A stretch of DNA of 64,000 nt from CAYYFX01 sp046330135 (GTDB lineage: Bacteria > ARS69), in NCBI GenBank assembly GCA_046330135.1, contig JAXLTI010000007.1:1-64000 (forward strand). Reading direction: 5' to 3'. Positions 38,023 to 46,678 of this stretch are shown in pieces. A program made the translations under genes and the position numbers. A model generated the notes under the pieces. It was not told the DNA's origin, ran no database searches, and saw only the letters and a list, made by a program, of their open reading frames with translations. The number at the start of each line of letters is the position of its first letter. Position 1 is the stretch's first letter.

Positions 38023-40535
38023 CACGCACCTCCCTTCGCGGGCGCCGCGCCGGAGGGAGCGGCCGGGCTCGACGGAGCGGCGGGCGCCGGCGCCGGCGGA
38101 GCGGCGATCGGCGTCGCATCGGTCGGCTGCGGCCCGCGACCGAGCCGTTGCAGATACGCGATCAGGGCCAGGATCTCCGCCTCGTTGCGCACGTTGACGC
38201 CCTGCGCGGCGAGATCGGCGTGGATGAGCGCGGCCTGGGAGCGCGCCACCTCGGGCGCGGTGCGGATCTGCGCGTCCGTGTACGGCACGCCGAGCGTCTG
38301 CATCGCCTTGATCTTCACCGGGAGCCGCCCGAAGTCGATGGTGCCCTTCTTGAGCCACGGGTAGTTCGGCATGAGCGAGCCGGGAGAGGTCGAGCGCGGA
38401 TCGAGGAGGTGCTCGTAGTGCCAGAGGTTCGGGTACTTGCCCCCCTCGCGGTGGAGATCCGGACCCGTGCGCTTCGAGCCCCACTGGAAGGGATGATCGT
38501 AGATGTACTCCTCCGCGCGCGAGAACTCGCCGTAGCGCAGCGTCTCGTGACGGAAGGGACGGATCATCTGGCTGTGGCAGTTGTAGCAGCCCTCGCGGAT
38601 GTAGAGATCGCGACCGGCGAGCTCGAGCGGGCTGTAGGGTTGCTGGACGAACTTCGGATCCATCGGCGTGGAGAAGCCGGTGCCGGAGACGTGCGGGGTC
38701 GGCGCTTCGCCGAGCTGCCCCGAGGTTGCTCCGGATGGCGCTGCCGGCGTCTCGGCGGCCTGCGCCGTGGCGGGGAGGAGCGGGATGTTCCGCTTGATCA
38801 CGATCGCGGGAACGAGCTCCGCGATGCCGCCCGCGAGCACCGCCACGAGCACGAGGAGCGTGAACACGAGCGGACGTCCTTCGATGAGGGCGTGCCAGCG
38901 CCGCTGATCGTGGAGGGCCTTCAGGTTCACGATCGCGCCCGCGATCACGACGGCCACCGCGAGCACGATCACGAGGGGGCTCGTCACCGGCGACGCGATG
39001 CCGAACAGGGCCGCGACGAGAATCGCGAGCACCGCCACCACCACCGGTGCGGCGGTCACGAGCTTCCAGCCCGCCGGGCCGGTCACGGGGACCCGCGCGG
39101 CCACGGTGATGCGCCCGTCCACGGGGGCGCCGGCGCGCACGGTCGCGAGCACGTTGTAGAGCATCAGCACCCAGCCGAGCAGATAGGCGGTTCCGCCGAA
39201 GAGGCGCATGACGTACAGCGTGTGCGAGGCGGTGAGCCCTTCCACGAAGTCCGGGTACTTGAGGAAGCCGGTGCTGTCGAGGGCGCGCCAGTAGAGGCCC
39301 TGGCTCACGCCCGAGATCCACATCGACGTCACGTAGAGCAGGATCCCGAACGTCGCCACCCAGAAGTGCGCGTCCGCGAGGCGGGTGGAGTGCAGCTTCG
39401 TGCCCCAGAGCCGCGGCACCAGCCAGTAGAACATGCCGGCGGCCATGAAGCCGTTCCAGCCCAGCGCGCCGCCGTGCACGTGCGCGATGATCCAGTCCGT
39501 GTAGTGCGCGAGGTTGTTCACGCCCTTGATGGACAGCAGCGGCCCTTCGAAGGTCGACATGCCGTAGAACGTGACCGACACGATCATGAACTTGATGACG
39601 GGATCGGTGCGGAGCTTGTCCCAGGCGCCGCGCAGCGTGAGCAGTCCGTTCAACATGCCGCCCCACGACGGCGCCCAGAGCATCAGGCTGAACACCATGC
39701 CGAGCGTCTGCGACCAGTCGGGGAGAGCGGTGTAGAGGAGGTGGTGCGGGCCGGCCCAGATGTACACGAACACCAGCCCCCAGAAGTGCACCACGGAGAG
39801 CCGGTACGAGTACACCGGCCGCTCGGCGGCCTTCGGGAGGAAGTAGTACATGATGCCGAGGATCGGGGTCGTCAGGAAGAAGCCCACGGCGTTGTGGCCG
39901 TACCACCACTGGACGAGCGCATCCTGCACGCCGGCGTAGATCGAGTAGCTGTGCGTGAGGCTCGTCGGCAGGGCCAGACTGTTGACGATGTGCAGCACCG
40001 CGATCGTGACGATCGTGGCGATGTAGAACCAGATGGCGACGTAGAGGTTCGGCTCGTTGCGGATGGCCAGGGTCCAGAAGAAGTTGACGGCGAAAGCGAC
40101 CCACACCACCGCGATCGCGAGGTCGATCGGCCAGATCAGCTCCGCGTACTCCTTGCCCTCGGTCAGGCCGAGCGGCAGCGTCACGGCCGCGGCCACGATG
40201 ATGGCCTGCCAGCCCCAGAAGTTGAACCAACTCAGGAAGTCCGAGGCCATGCGCGTCTTCAGGAGGCGCTGCGAGGAGTAATAGATGCCGGCGAACATCA
40301 TGTTGCCGACGAACGCGAAGATCGCGGCGTTCGTGTGGAGCGGCCGCAGCCGCCCGAACGACAGCCACGACGTGTCGAAGTTGGCCTTCCACGAGACGAG
40401 CTGCATCGCGATGAAGGCGCCGAGCAGGAGCGCCACGAGGCCCCAGAGGATGGAGGCCAGCGTGAACGCCCGCACGACCCCATCGTCGTAAACGATGACC
40501 CGCCCGTCCTTGGCTCCGTTCTCCATCCGGCTCAT
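38022..40535 (-). CDS. ccoNO: Fused cbb3 oxidase subunits CcoN-CcoO
   Basis: An 837-residue fusion of the catalytic subunit and the mono-haem subunit of a high-affinity, proton-pumping terminal oxidase. The CcoN part (about 1-480) has the haem and CuB ligand motifs RPLHTNAAIFAFVGN, WYGHNAVGFFLT, AGPHHLLYTALPDW and IIAHVHGGALGWNG. The CcoO part carries CYNCHSQMIRPFRHET from residue 650, preceded by a further transmembrane segment. It ends in an Ala/Pro-rich tail. In many bacteria N and O are separate genes. The fusion is known in some lineages. ATG overlaps the ccoS stop by four bases. Confidence 0.93.
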   Translation of the reverse strand: MSRMENGAKDGRVIVYDDGVVRAFTLASILWGLVALLLGAFIAMQLVSWKANFDTSWLSFGRLRPLHTNAAIFAFVGNMMFAGIYYSSQRLLKTRMASDFLSWFNFWGWQAIIVAAAVTLPLGLTEGKEYAELIWPIDLAIAVVWVAFAVNFFWTLAIRNEPNLYVAIWFYIATIVTIAVLHIVNSLALPTSLTHSYSIYAGVQDALVQWWYGHNAVGFFLTTPILGIMYYFLPKAAERPVYSYRLSVVHFWGLVFVYIWAGPHHLLYTALPDWSQTLGMVFSLMLWAPSWGGMLNGLLTLRGAWDKLRTDPVIKFMIVSVTFYGMSTFEGPLLSIKGVNNLAHYTDWIIAHVHGGALGWNGFMAAGMFYWLVPRLWGTKLHSTRLADAHFWVATFGILLYVTSMWISGVSQGLYWRALDSTGFLKYPDFVEGLTASHTLYVMRLFGGTAYLLGWVLMLYNVLATVRAGAPVDGRITVAARVPVTGPAGWKLVTAAPVVVAVLAILVAALFGIASPVTSPLVIVLAVAVVIAGAIVNLKALHDQRRWHALIEGRPLVFTLLVLVAVLAGGIAELVPAIVIKRNIPLLPATAQAAETPAAPSGATSGQLGEAPTPHVSGTGFSTPMDPKFVQQPYSPLELAGRDLYIREGCYNCHSQMIRPFRHETLRYGEFSRAEEYIYDHPFQWGSKRTGPDLHREGGKYPNLWHYEHLLDPRSTSPGSLMPNYPWLKKGTIDFGRLPVKIKAMQTLGVPYTDAQIRTAPEVARSQAALIHADLAAQGVNVRNEAEILALIAYLQRLGRGPQPTDATPIAAPPAPAPAAPSSPAAPSGAAPAKGGA

Positions 40536-40735
40536 CTCCCTTCTCCGGGGCTTTCCCCGGGGAGGTCCGAGATCCGCGACGCCGGGGACGGCGCGGTCTC
40601 GTCGTTCTCGAGGGGCAGCAGGGACAGGCGGTCCCCGTGGTCCAGGTCTCCCGCGTGGACGCGGGAAAGGAGCAGGAGGATGGCTCCCGCCACGAGCGTG
40701 AGGCTCACGAAGACGAGCAGCACGATCACTTCCAT
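40532..40735 (-). CDS. ccoS: cbb3 oxidase maturation protein CcoS
   Basis: A 67-residue single-span protein starting MEVIVLLVFVSLTLVAGAIL, followed by the CcoS-type linker DLDHGDRLSLLPLENDE. CcoS is needed to insert cofactors into cbb3 oxidase. It overlaps both ccoI and ccoNO. Confidence 0.85.
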   Translation of the reverse strand: MEVIVLLVFVSLTLVAGAILLLLSRVHAGDLDHGDRLSLLPLENDETAPSPASRISDLPGESPGEGR

Positions 40736-43191
40736 GGCCGACGCGCCTCCGAGAGTCGGGCGAGGGTCAGGGAGACGACGGCGAGCGAGCTCGCCGGCAT
40801 CAGCACTGCGGCGATCGCCGGGCGGATGAGCCCGGCGAAGCACAGGGCGAGGGCGACCGCGTTGTAGGCGGTCGAGATCACGAGGTTGGTGCGCTGCACG
40901 CCGCGCAGCGTGCGCGCGGCGTGCAGCGTGAAACGGACCGCGCCGAGGCCGCCGCCGAGGAAGTAGAAGTCCGCGCGGCCCGGCAGCGCGGCGTGATCGA
41001 CCGCGGGCGTGCCCGCGCAGGCGGCCGCGTCGAACGCCGGCCCGTCGTTCAGACCGTCGCCGATGAAGAGCGTGTCGCCGTGGTCCAGCCCGCGCACGAC
41101 CTCGGCCTTCTGCTCCGGGGAGAGCCCGCCAAAGGCGCGCTCCTCGGGGAGCCCCAGGCGGCGGGCGGCCGCCGCCACGCGCTCGGGGGCGTCGCCGCTG
41201 AGGATGCGGACGTCGAGGCCGGCGGAAGCCAGACGATGGATCTCCACGCCGGCGTCGGGGCGGAAGCGCTCCGCGGTCTCGAGGCGCGCGTGCGGCGTGC
41301 CGTCGGCGGTCCACCAGGTGCCGCCGTCGGACGCCAAGGTGTCGTCCTGGAGGGCGAAGGAGCGCCGCCCGAGGCGCCACGTGGTCGTGCTCGTCCGCCA
41401 CTCGATGCCGTGCCCGGGCAGCTCGTGCGGCGGCTCGACGTCGCTCGCTCCGTTCAGCGCGGCGAAGGGCGCGGCAGGCTCGCCCGCGCGGGCGTCGCGC
41501 GCGGCGCGGTCCGGCCCGAGGATGCGCGCCACCTCGCGGCTCACCGGGTGGTTGCTGCACAGCGCCATGGTGCGGAGCGTCTCGCGCTCGGGCTCGGGCA
41601 GCATCGCCAGACGACGTCGCGAGTCGGGCGTGAGCGCCACGCCGTCGCGCGTGAGCGTGCCGGTCTTGTCGAAGATCACGCGCCGCACGCCGAGCGCGCG
41701 ATCCAGGAACGTGGCGTTGCGCACGAACACGCCGCGACGCCGGAGCGCGCCGTGCACGAGGTCGCGCGCCAGAGGCGAGGCGAGGCCGATCGCGCACGGG
41801 CAGGTCACGACCAGGATGGAGACCGTGACCTCGAGCGCCCGCGAGGCTCCGCGCGGGAACCAGACGAGGAAGCCGGCGGCCGCGCACAGCAGCACGCCCG
41901 CCACCCATGCGGTGCCGAGGCGTCGCCAGAAGAGACCGCCCGCTCCGGGGCCGCGCTCGGGCGCCGGGCGGGAGAGCAGATCGTGCAGGCGCGAGTCCGC
42001 GAAGTCCTGCGTGGCCACGAGGCGCACCGGCGAGCGGCCGGCGTTGAAGGCGCCCGCGGGCACGGCCTCGCCCGGCTCGACGCCGCGCGGCCGCGGCTCG
42101 CCGTCGATCCAGTCGAGGCGGATCTCGGCGCGGCGGTCGAGGAGCGCGCCCTCCACGGGGACGAGGTCGCCCGGCGCGATCCACAGCTCGTCCCCGCGCA
42201 TCACGTTCACGGCGGGGATCGCGTCGAGCCGGCCCGCCGCGAGGCGGCGCGTCGAGAGACCGGCCACGCCGTCCGCGGCGAGGAGCGCGAGGCGGTTGCG
42301 CTCGAGCTGGCGCTCCTGGAGCCACCGGCCGAGCAGCATGAGCGTGACGAAGATGGAGACGGTGTCGAAGTAGCCGGACTGCGGCCCGCGCACGAGCTGC
42401 TGGTGCAAGGAGCCCGCCCACGCGAGCACCACGCCGAGCGCGATGGGAAGATCGAGGTGCACGATGCGCCGACGCAGGCCCTCGATCGCGCTGCGGATGA
42501 ACACTCCGCCGCCGACCACCGCGGCGAGCGTCCCGAGAGCGATCTCGAGCCCGCCGAAGACCTTCGGCAGGAGACCGTCCGTGGGCGCGAGGCCGAAGTA
42601 GAACGAGAGGCTGAAGATCATCGTGTTCATCGCCGCCGCGCTGCAGACGGCGAGGCGCACGAGGAGCCCCCGCGAGCGGATCGGGTTGCCCTTGCGCGGC
42701 GGGCCGAAGCGGTAGCCGAAGCGCTCCGCCTCGCGCAGGTACTCGGTCAGCGGCGCGCGCTCGTCGTTCCAGGTCAGCTCCGCGCGCCCCACGCCCGGGT
42801 TCAGCGTGAGGACGCCGGCCGCCGGATGGCGCCGGAACAGCTCCTGCAGCACCCAGACGCAGGCCGCGCAGTGGATGCCCTGGACGTCCAGCGTGCGCCG
42901 ACGCGACGCGGGCGGACCGTCCGCGGGGAGTCGCTCGAGCCACGCGAAGCCGTCCGGGCGAAGGTCGGGCGGCGGCGCCGTGCCTCCACGGCGCAGCTCG
43001 TAGTAGCGCTCGAGGCCCTCTTCGTGGAGCAGCGCGTACACGCGGGCGCAGCCGTCGCAGCAGAAGCGATCCCCGCGCGCGTGACGTCTCTCGGGGATGC
43101 GCAGCCCGCAGTGGTCGCACGTCGCGGCGGGGCCGTGGCGGTGAGCCCCCTTGGACTTCGGGCTGCCAGCGACGTCTACCAGAGGGGCCAC
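40726..43191 (-). CDS. ccoI: Copper-transporting P1B-type ATPase CcoI/FixI
   Basis: An 821-residue ATPase that exports copper for cbb3 oxidase assembly. It has an N-terminal Cys-rich domain (CDHCGLRI, FCCDGCARVYALL), an HMA metal-binding motif GIHCAACVWVLQ, the copper-channel CPC in VVTCPCAIGLASPLA, the phosphorylation motif DKTGTLTRDG and the hinge GDGLNDGPA. The domain order fits FixI. Start GTG 43191 lies 16 bases inside the 3' end of the SafE-like gene. A second long frame on the opposite strand is a shadow. Confidence 0.92.
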   Translation of the reverse strand: MAPLVDVAGSPKSKGAHRHGPAATCDHCGLRIPERRHARGDRFCCDGCARVYALLHEEGLERYYELRRGGTAPPPDLRPDGFAWLERLPADGPPASRRRTLDVQGIHCAACVWVLQELFRRHPAAGVLTLNPGVGRAELTWNDERAPLTEYLREAERFGYRFGPPRKGNPIRSRGLLVRLAVCSAAAMNTMIFSLSFYFGLAPTDGLLPKVFGGLEIALGTLAAVVGGGVFIRSAIEGLRRRIVHLDLPIALGVVLAWAGSLHQQLVRGPQSGYFDTVSIFVTLMLLGRWLQERQLERNRLALLAADGVAGLSTRRLAAGRLDAIPAVNVMRGDELWIAPGDLVPVEGALLDRRAEIRLDWIDGEPRPRGVEPGEAVPAGAFNAGRSPVRLVATQDFADSRLHDLLSRPAPERGPGAGGLFWRRLGTAWVAGVLLCAAAGFLVWFPRGASRALEVTVSILVVTCPCAIGLASPLARDLVHGALRRRGVFVRNATFLDRALGVRRVIFDKTGTLTRDGVALTPDSRRRLAMLPEPERETLRTMALCSNHPVSREVARILGPDRAARDARAGEPAAPFAALNGASDVEPPHELPGHGIEWRTSTTTWRLGRRSFALQDDTLASDGGTWWTADGTPHARLETAERFRPDAGVEIHRLASAGLDVRILSGDAPERVAAAARRLGLPEERAFGGLSPEQKAEVVRGLDHGDTLFIGDGLNDGPAFDAAACAGTPAVDHAALPGRADFYFLGGGLGAVRFTLHAARTLRGVQRTNLVISTAYNAVALALCFAGLIRPAIAAVLMPASSLAVVSLTLARLSEARRPWK

Positions 43192-43931
43192 GACCCGACC
43201 TCCAGGTGCGGGACGCGCCCGAGCGCGGCCAGGCCGCGCAGCGAGAGTTGGGCGGCGAGGAAGAAGAGGAACACCGAGCCGACGCGCGCGAGGGCTGGGC
43301 GCGGGCGGGCCCGCCACACGCCGGCGCCGAACGTGAGGACGCCGAGGAGCGGCACGGTGCCGAGGCCGAACGTCACGAGGGAGAGGGCGCCGTGCCAGGG
43401 GTCGCGGGCGCTCGCTGCTCCGAGCGCGACGAGCGCCACGGGTCCGCAGGGCAGGAACCCGTTCGCGACCCCGAGTCCGATGGGCCCCAGGCGTTGGAGC
43501 GGCCGTCCGATGCGCGACGCGGCCGCGAGCAATGCCCGCGCCGGCGCCGCCGCCGGGCCGGAGGCGTCGGGCGCGGCGGTGGCGAGCACGGTGGCCGCGG
43601 TCACGACGAGCACGAGCCCCGCGCCGAGCGAGACCGCCGCTTCGAGCGGAAGACCGGGCAGGACGGTGCGAGCGGCCGTGCCCACGGCGGCGAGCGCCGC
43701 GCCGAGCAGCGCGTAGGCGGCCAGCCGGCCGCCGTGGTAGAGCCCCACGTCGAGGGCGAAGCGCGTGCGCGTTTGCGGGCGTCGCCCGCGTGCGTGGCCG
43801 AACGCCGCGACCAGGGGCCCGCACATCCCCGTGCAATGGCCGGCGGACATCGCCAGCCCGATCCCGAACAAGAGGGCGCCCTGCACCGGCTCGGTCGGGT
43901 CGAGGCCGGTGGAAGCGCAGCACGGGCTCAC
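43176..43931 (-). CDS. SafE/TauE-like membrane protein of the cbb3 operon
   Basis: A 251-residue protein with about six transmembrane helices of the sulfite exporter TauE/SafE (DsbD_2-like) family found in cbb3 maturation operons. Visible motifs are GIGLAMSAGHCTGMCGPLVA, with Cys residues in the first helices, and GFLPCGPVALVALGAAS in a mirrored repeat. A role in copper or redox supply to the oxidase is likely from context. GTG start overlaps the previous stop (GTGA). Confidence 0.8.
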   Translation of the reverse strand: MSPCCASTGLDPTEPVQGALLFGIGLAMSAGHCTGMCGPLVAAFGHARGRRPQTRTRFALDVGLYHGGRLAAYALLGAALAAVGTAARTVLPGLPLEAAVSLGAGLVLVVTAATVLATAAPDASGPAAAPARALLAAASRIGRPLQRLGPIGLGVANGFLPCGPVALVALGAASARDPWHGALSLVTFGLGTVPLLGVLTFGAGVWRARPRPALARVGSVFLFFLAAQLSLRGLAALGRVPHLEVGSWPLW

Positions 43932-45931
43932 GCGGCGCGCGCCTCGGGCGGCCCTTCGGCTCGGGGTCGAGGAGCGGCGGCCTCGGGCCGGTCGTCGTGC
44001 GCGGCGCCCCCCTCGGGGCCGTTCGAGTCGGGCGCCTCGAGCGCGGTGCCCTCGCGGGCGGCAGGGGCGCCCGCCTCGTCGAACACGTGCCGGATCTCGT
44101 ACAGCTTCGCGGCCGTGTCCCAGCGGACGTCGTGGCCGAGCGTGCGATGCAGGCGGACCATCGCCTGGTTCCCCGGCAGGATCTCGGCGCGGATGCCGCG
44201 AATGCCCTGACCGTGCGCGTACTCCAGCAACAGCTTCAGCAGCGCCGTCCCGATCCCGCGGCCGCGCCAGGACTCGCCCACGACGAGCGCCGTCTCCGCG
44301 AGCCCCGAGCGCGGATTGAGGTCGTAGCGGCCGACCGCCACGAGCCGCGCCGCCTCGCCTTCGCCGCGGAACACGCCGAATGCCATTCGCTGCCGGTAGT
44401 CGACGCTGCAGAGGTGGCGCGCTTCCTCGTGGGAGAGGTGCTTCTTCACCGTGAAGTAGCGGTGGTAGATCGTCTCCATCGTGTGGCTGTAGAAGAAGTC
44501 GCGCAGCCGCGTCACGTCACCGGGGCGAAGGGGCCGTACCAGCATCTCCTCTTCGCCGAAGGCCGTGCGCCGCTCCCATGCGACGGGGTAGGGGTCGAGG
44601 GCGTGCGCGAGCGCCGAGCCCTCGAAGAACGCGTAGTGCTTCGCCTTCACGAAGTCGAGCAGGTCCTTGCGGAAGTCCGGGTGCGCGACGCCCACGAGCG
44701 CCATCGCCCGCTCGCGGATGGTCTTCCCGTGCAGGTACGCGGTGCCGTACTCCGTCACGACGTAGTGGACGTCGCCGCGGCTCGTCACGACGCCCGCGCC
44801 CTCGTCCAGGTGCGGCACGATGCGGCTGAGGCGGCCGCCCTTCGCCGTGGAGCGCAGCGCGATGATCGGCTTGCCGCCGCGGCTCATCGCGGCGCCGCGC
44901 ATGAAGTCCACGTGGCCGCCGATCCCGCTGTAGAAGTCGTAGCCCAGGCTGTCCGCGCACACCTGGCCGGTGAGGTCCACCTGCAGGGCCGAGTTGATCG
45001 CGACCGTCTTGTCGTTCCGGCAGATCACGCGCGGGTTGTTCACGAAGTCCGACGGGTAGTACTCGACCGACGCGTTCCCGTCGACGTAGTCGTACAGGCG
45101 ACGCGTGCCCATGGTGAAGCTCACCACGGTCTTGCCCGGCAGCACCGCCTTCTGCGAGTTGTCGACGTTGCCGGCTTCGAGGAGGCCGAGCACGCCGTCC
45201 GAGAACATCTCGGTGTGCAGCCCCAGGTGCCGCCGCTCGTCCAGGAAGCGCGCCACGGCGTTCGGGATGTGGCCGATGCCGAGCTGCAGGCAGCTCCCGT
45301 TCTCCACGAGCCGCGCCACGTGCATGCCGATCTCCATCGCGGTCTCGTCCGGCTCGGGCGAGTACGGCAGCTCCAGGAGCGGCGTGTGCACCTCCACGCA
45401 GAAGTCGATCTTCGAGAGCGGCACGCTCGACTGCCCGTTCGTGTGCGGCATGTTCGGGTTGATCTCCGCGATGACGACGCGCGCCGTCTCGATCGCGGCC
45501 TGCTGCACGTCCACGTGGATGCCCATGCTGCAGTTGCCGTGGCGGTCCGGCGGCGAGAGCTGGAGCAGGGCGACGTCGATGCGCTGCTGGCCGGAGCGGA
45601 TCAGCTCCGGGATCTCGCTCAGGAAGACCGGCGTGTAGTCGGCCCGCCCCTGGCGGACGGCGTCGCGGACGTTCGCGCCGATGAAGTACGCGTTGTGGCG
45701 GAAGTGACCGAGGAACTGCTCCTGGACGTAGTCCGCGATCCCGAGCGTGAGGAGGGAGCAGACCTCGATGTCCGCGAGGCGGCCGGATTGCCGGCAGAGC
45801 CCGCGCACGAGCGTCTGGGGCTCCGCGCAGCCCGAGCCGAGGAAGAGGCGCGAGCCGGACGGGACGTGCGCGACGGCCTCGTCCACGGAGACGAGCTTCG
45901 AGCGGAAGAGCGAAGCGGCGTCCATTCTCAT
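43928..45931 (-). CDS. Acetyl-CoA hydrolase/CoA-transferase fused to GNAT acetyltransferase
   Basis: A 667-residue bifunctional protein. Residues about 10-440 form a class I CoA-transferase of the acetyl-CoA hydrolase/4-hydroxybutyrate CoA-transferase family, with LGIGHIPNAVARFLDERRHL and the catalytic Glu probably in VVTEYGTAYLHGKTIRERA. Residues about 465-620 are a GNAT domain with LVVGESWRGRGIGTALLKLL as its acetyl-CoA loop. The tail is disordered and Glu/Pro-rich. The fusion could sense or modify proteins with the acyl-CoA it handles. It overlaps its neighbours by four bases on both sides, so it is in the cbb3 operon. Confidence 0.85.
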   Translation of the reverse strand: MRMDAASLFRSKLVSVDEAVAHVPSGSRLFLGSGCAEPQTLVRGLCRQSGRLADIEVCSLLTLGIADYVQEQFLGHFRHNAYFIGANVRDAVRQGRADYTPVFLSEIPELIRSGQQRIDVALLQLSPPDRHGNCSMGIHVDVQQAAIETARVVIAEINPNMPHTNGQSSVPLSKIDFCVEVHTPLLELPYSPEPDETAMEIGMHVARLVENGSCLQLGIGHIPNAVARFLDERRHLGLHTEMFSDGVLGLLEAGNVDNSQKAVLPGKTVVSFTMGTRRLYDYVDGNASVEYYPSDFVNNPRVICRNDKTVAINSALQVDLTGQVCADSLGYDFYSGIGGHVDFMRGAAMSRGGKPIIALRSTAKGGRLSRIVPHLDEGAGVVTSRGDVHYVVTEYGTAYLHGKTIRERAMALVGVAHPDFRKDLLDFVKAKHYAFFEGSALAHALDPYPVAWERRTAFGEEEMLVRPLRPGDVTRLRDFFYSHTMETIYHRYFTVKKHLSHEEARHLCSVDYRQRMAFGVFRGEGEAARLVAVGRYDLNPRSGLAETALVVGESWRGRGIGTALLKLLLEYAHGQGIRGIRAEILPGNQAMVRLHRTLGHDVRWDTAAKLYEIRHVFDEAGAPAAREGTALEAPDSNGPEGGAAHDDRPEAAAPRPRAEGPPEARAA

Positions 45932-46419
45932 CCCTCCGGCTCCGGGTTCGCCGCGGGGGGCGCCGCGGGGCTGCGGGAGAGGATCTCCTCGTTGACTTCG
46001 TTCAGGTGGACGTCGAGCGCGGCCACGAGGACTTCCAGCAGGTCCTGCACCGTGATGACGCCGACGCAGCGGCGCCCCTCCACGACGGGGAGCCCGGTCA
46101 CCTTGAGGTCGTGCATGAGGCGGGCGACGTCGCGGACGGTGTCCCGCGGCGTGACCACGGCGACCGCCTTCCGCATCACGTCGCGGACGAGGGGATCGTC
46201 CGGCGCGGGCTCGTACGCCCTCGAGGGATGGGGCAGCGCGTAGGGGAGGAGGACGCCGCGCAGGTCACGGTCGGTGACGAGGCCGAGCAGCTGACCGTCC
46301 TCGTCCACGACGGGCATGCGGCGGATCTCGTATTCCATCATCTTGCGCAACGCGAGCGACGCCGGAATCTCGGGCGTGATCGTGATCGCCGGGCTCGACA
46401 TCCACCGTTCGACTCTCAT
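45928..46419 (-). CDS. Tandem CBS-domain protein
   Basis: A 163-residue protein with two CBS domains (VERWMSSPAITITPEIPASL, RRMPVVDEDGQLLGLVTDRD; then VRDVMRKAVAVVTPRDTVRD, GLPVVEGRRCVGVITVQDLL). CBS pairs bind adenine nucleotides and often report energy state. It is the first gene of the cbb3 operon, with GAGGTG before ATG 46419, and its stop overlaps the CoA-transferase start. Confidence 0.88.
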   Translation of the reverse strand: MRVERWMSSPAITITPEIPASLALRKMMEYEIRRMPVVDEDGQLLGLVTDRDLRGVLLPYALPHPSRAYEPAPDDPLVRDVMRKAVAVVTPRDTVRDVARLMHDLKVTGLPVVEGRRCVGVITVQDLLEVLVAALDVHLNEVNEEILSRSPAAPPAANPEPEG

Positions 46420-46598
46420 GGCCGCACCTCGTCCGCTTCGGTTCGGATCGACCTGATCGGACGATCGGTGCTTCGCGCGCCCGGGGGAATTCGCACTTCC
46501 CGAGGGGCGGCCCTCGGGAATCCCGTATGCCGCGCAGGCCTCGCGCGCCGCGTTGCCCGCCGCGCCGAGGGAGGGGATACTCCGAGGGGCGGACCAGC

Positions 46599-46658
46599 CG
46601 ACGGGTCGACGGGCCGACGGGCCGACGGGTCGACGGCGACGGGCAGACGGGTCGACGG
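46599..46658. repeat. Short tandem repeat array, unit CGACGGGT/C
   Basis: About seven degenerate copies of an 8-base unit (CGACGGGT, CGACGGGC and shorter forms) lie just upstream of the FixL-like gene in the 259-base divergent region 46420-46678. The frame of the kinase is open through it, so an upstream start would translate it as Pro/Thr/Gly/Arg repeats. Otherwise no promoter was recognised there. Confidence 0.6.
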
Positions 46659-46678
46659 CGCACGGGCGGGAGGGCGGG

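Noticed and set aside
37740..40829. Very long open frame (1029 codons) on the plus strand opposite ccoNO/ccoP
   Set aside because: It is antisense to clearly identified oxidase genes, has a His/Arg/Glu-rich composition typical of GC-rich shadow frames, and shows no domain.
40921..43716. Open frame of 931 codons on the plus strand
   Set aside because: Antisense shadow of the CcoI and SafE-like genes. No signal, motif or ribosome site.
46599..46658. CRISPR-like array
   Set aside because: The repeat unit is only eight bases without spacers, so it is a simple tandem repeat. No CRISPR array or cas gene was seen anywhere in the window.
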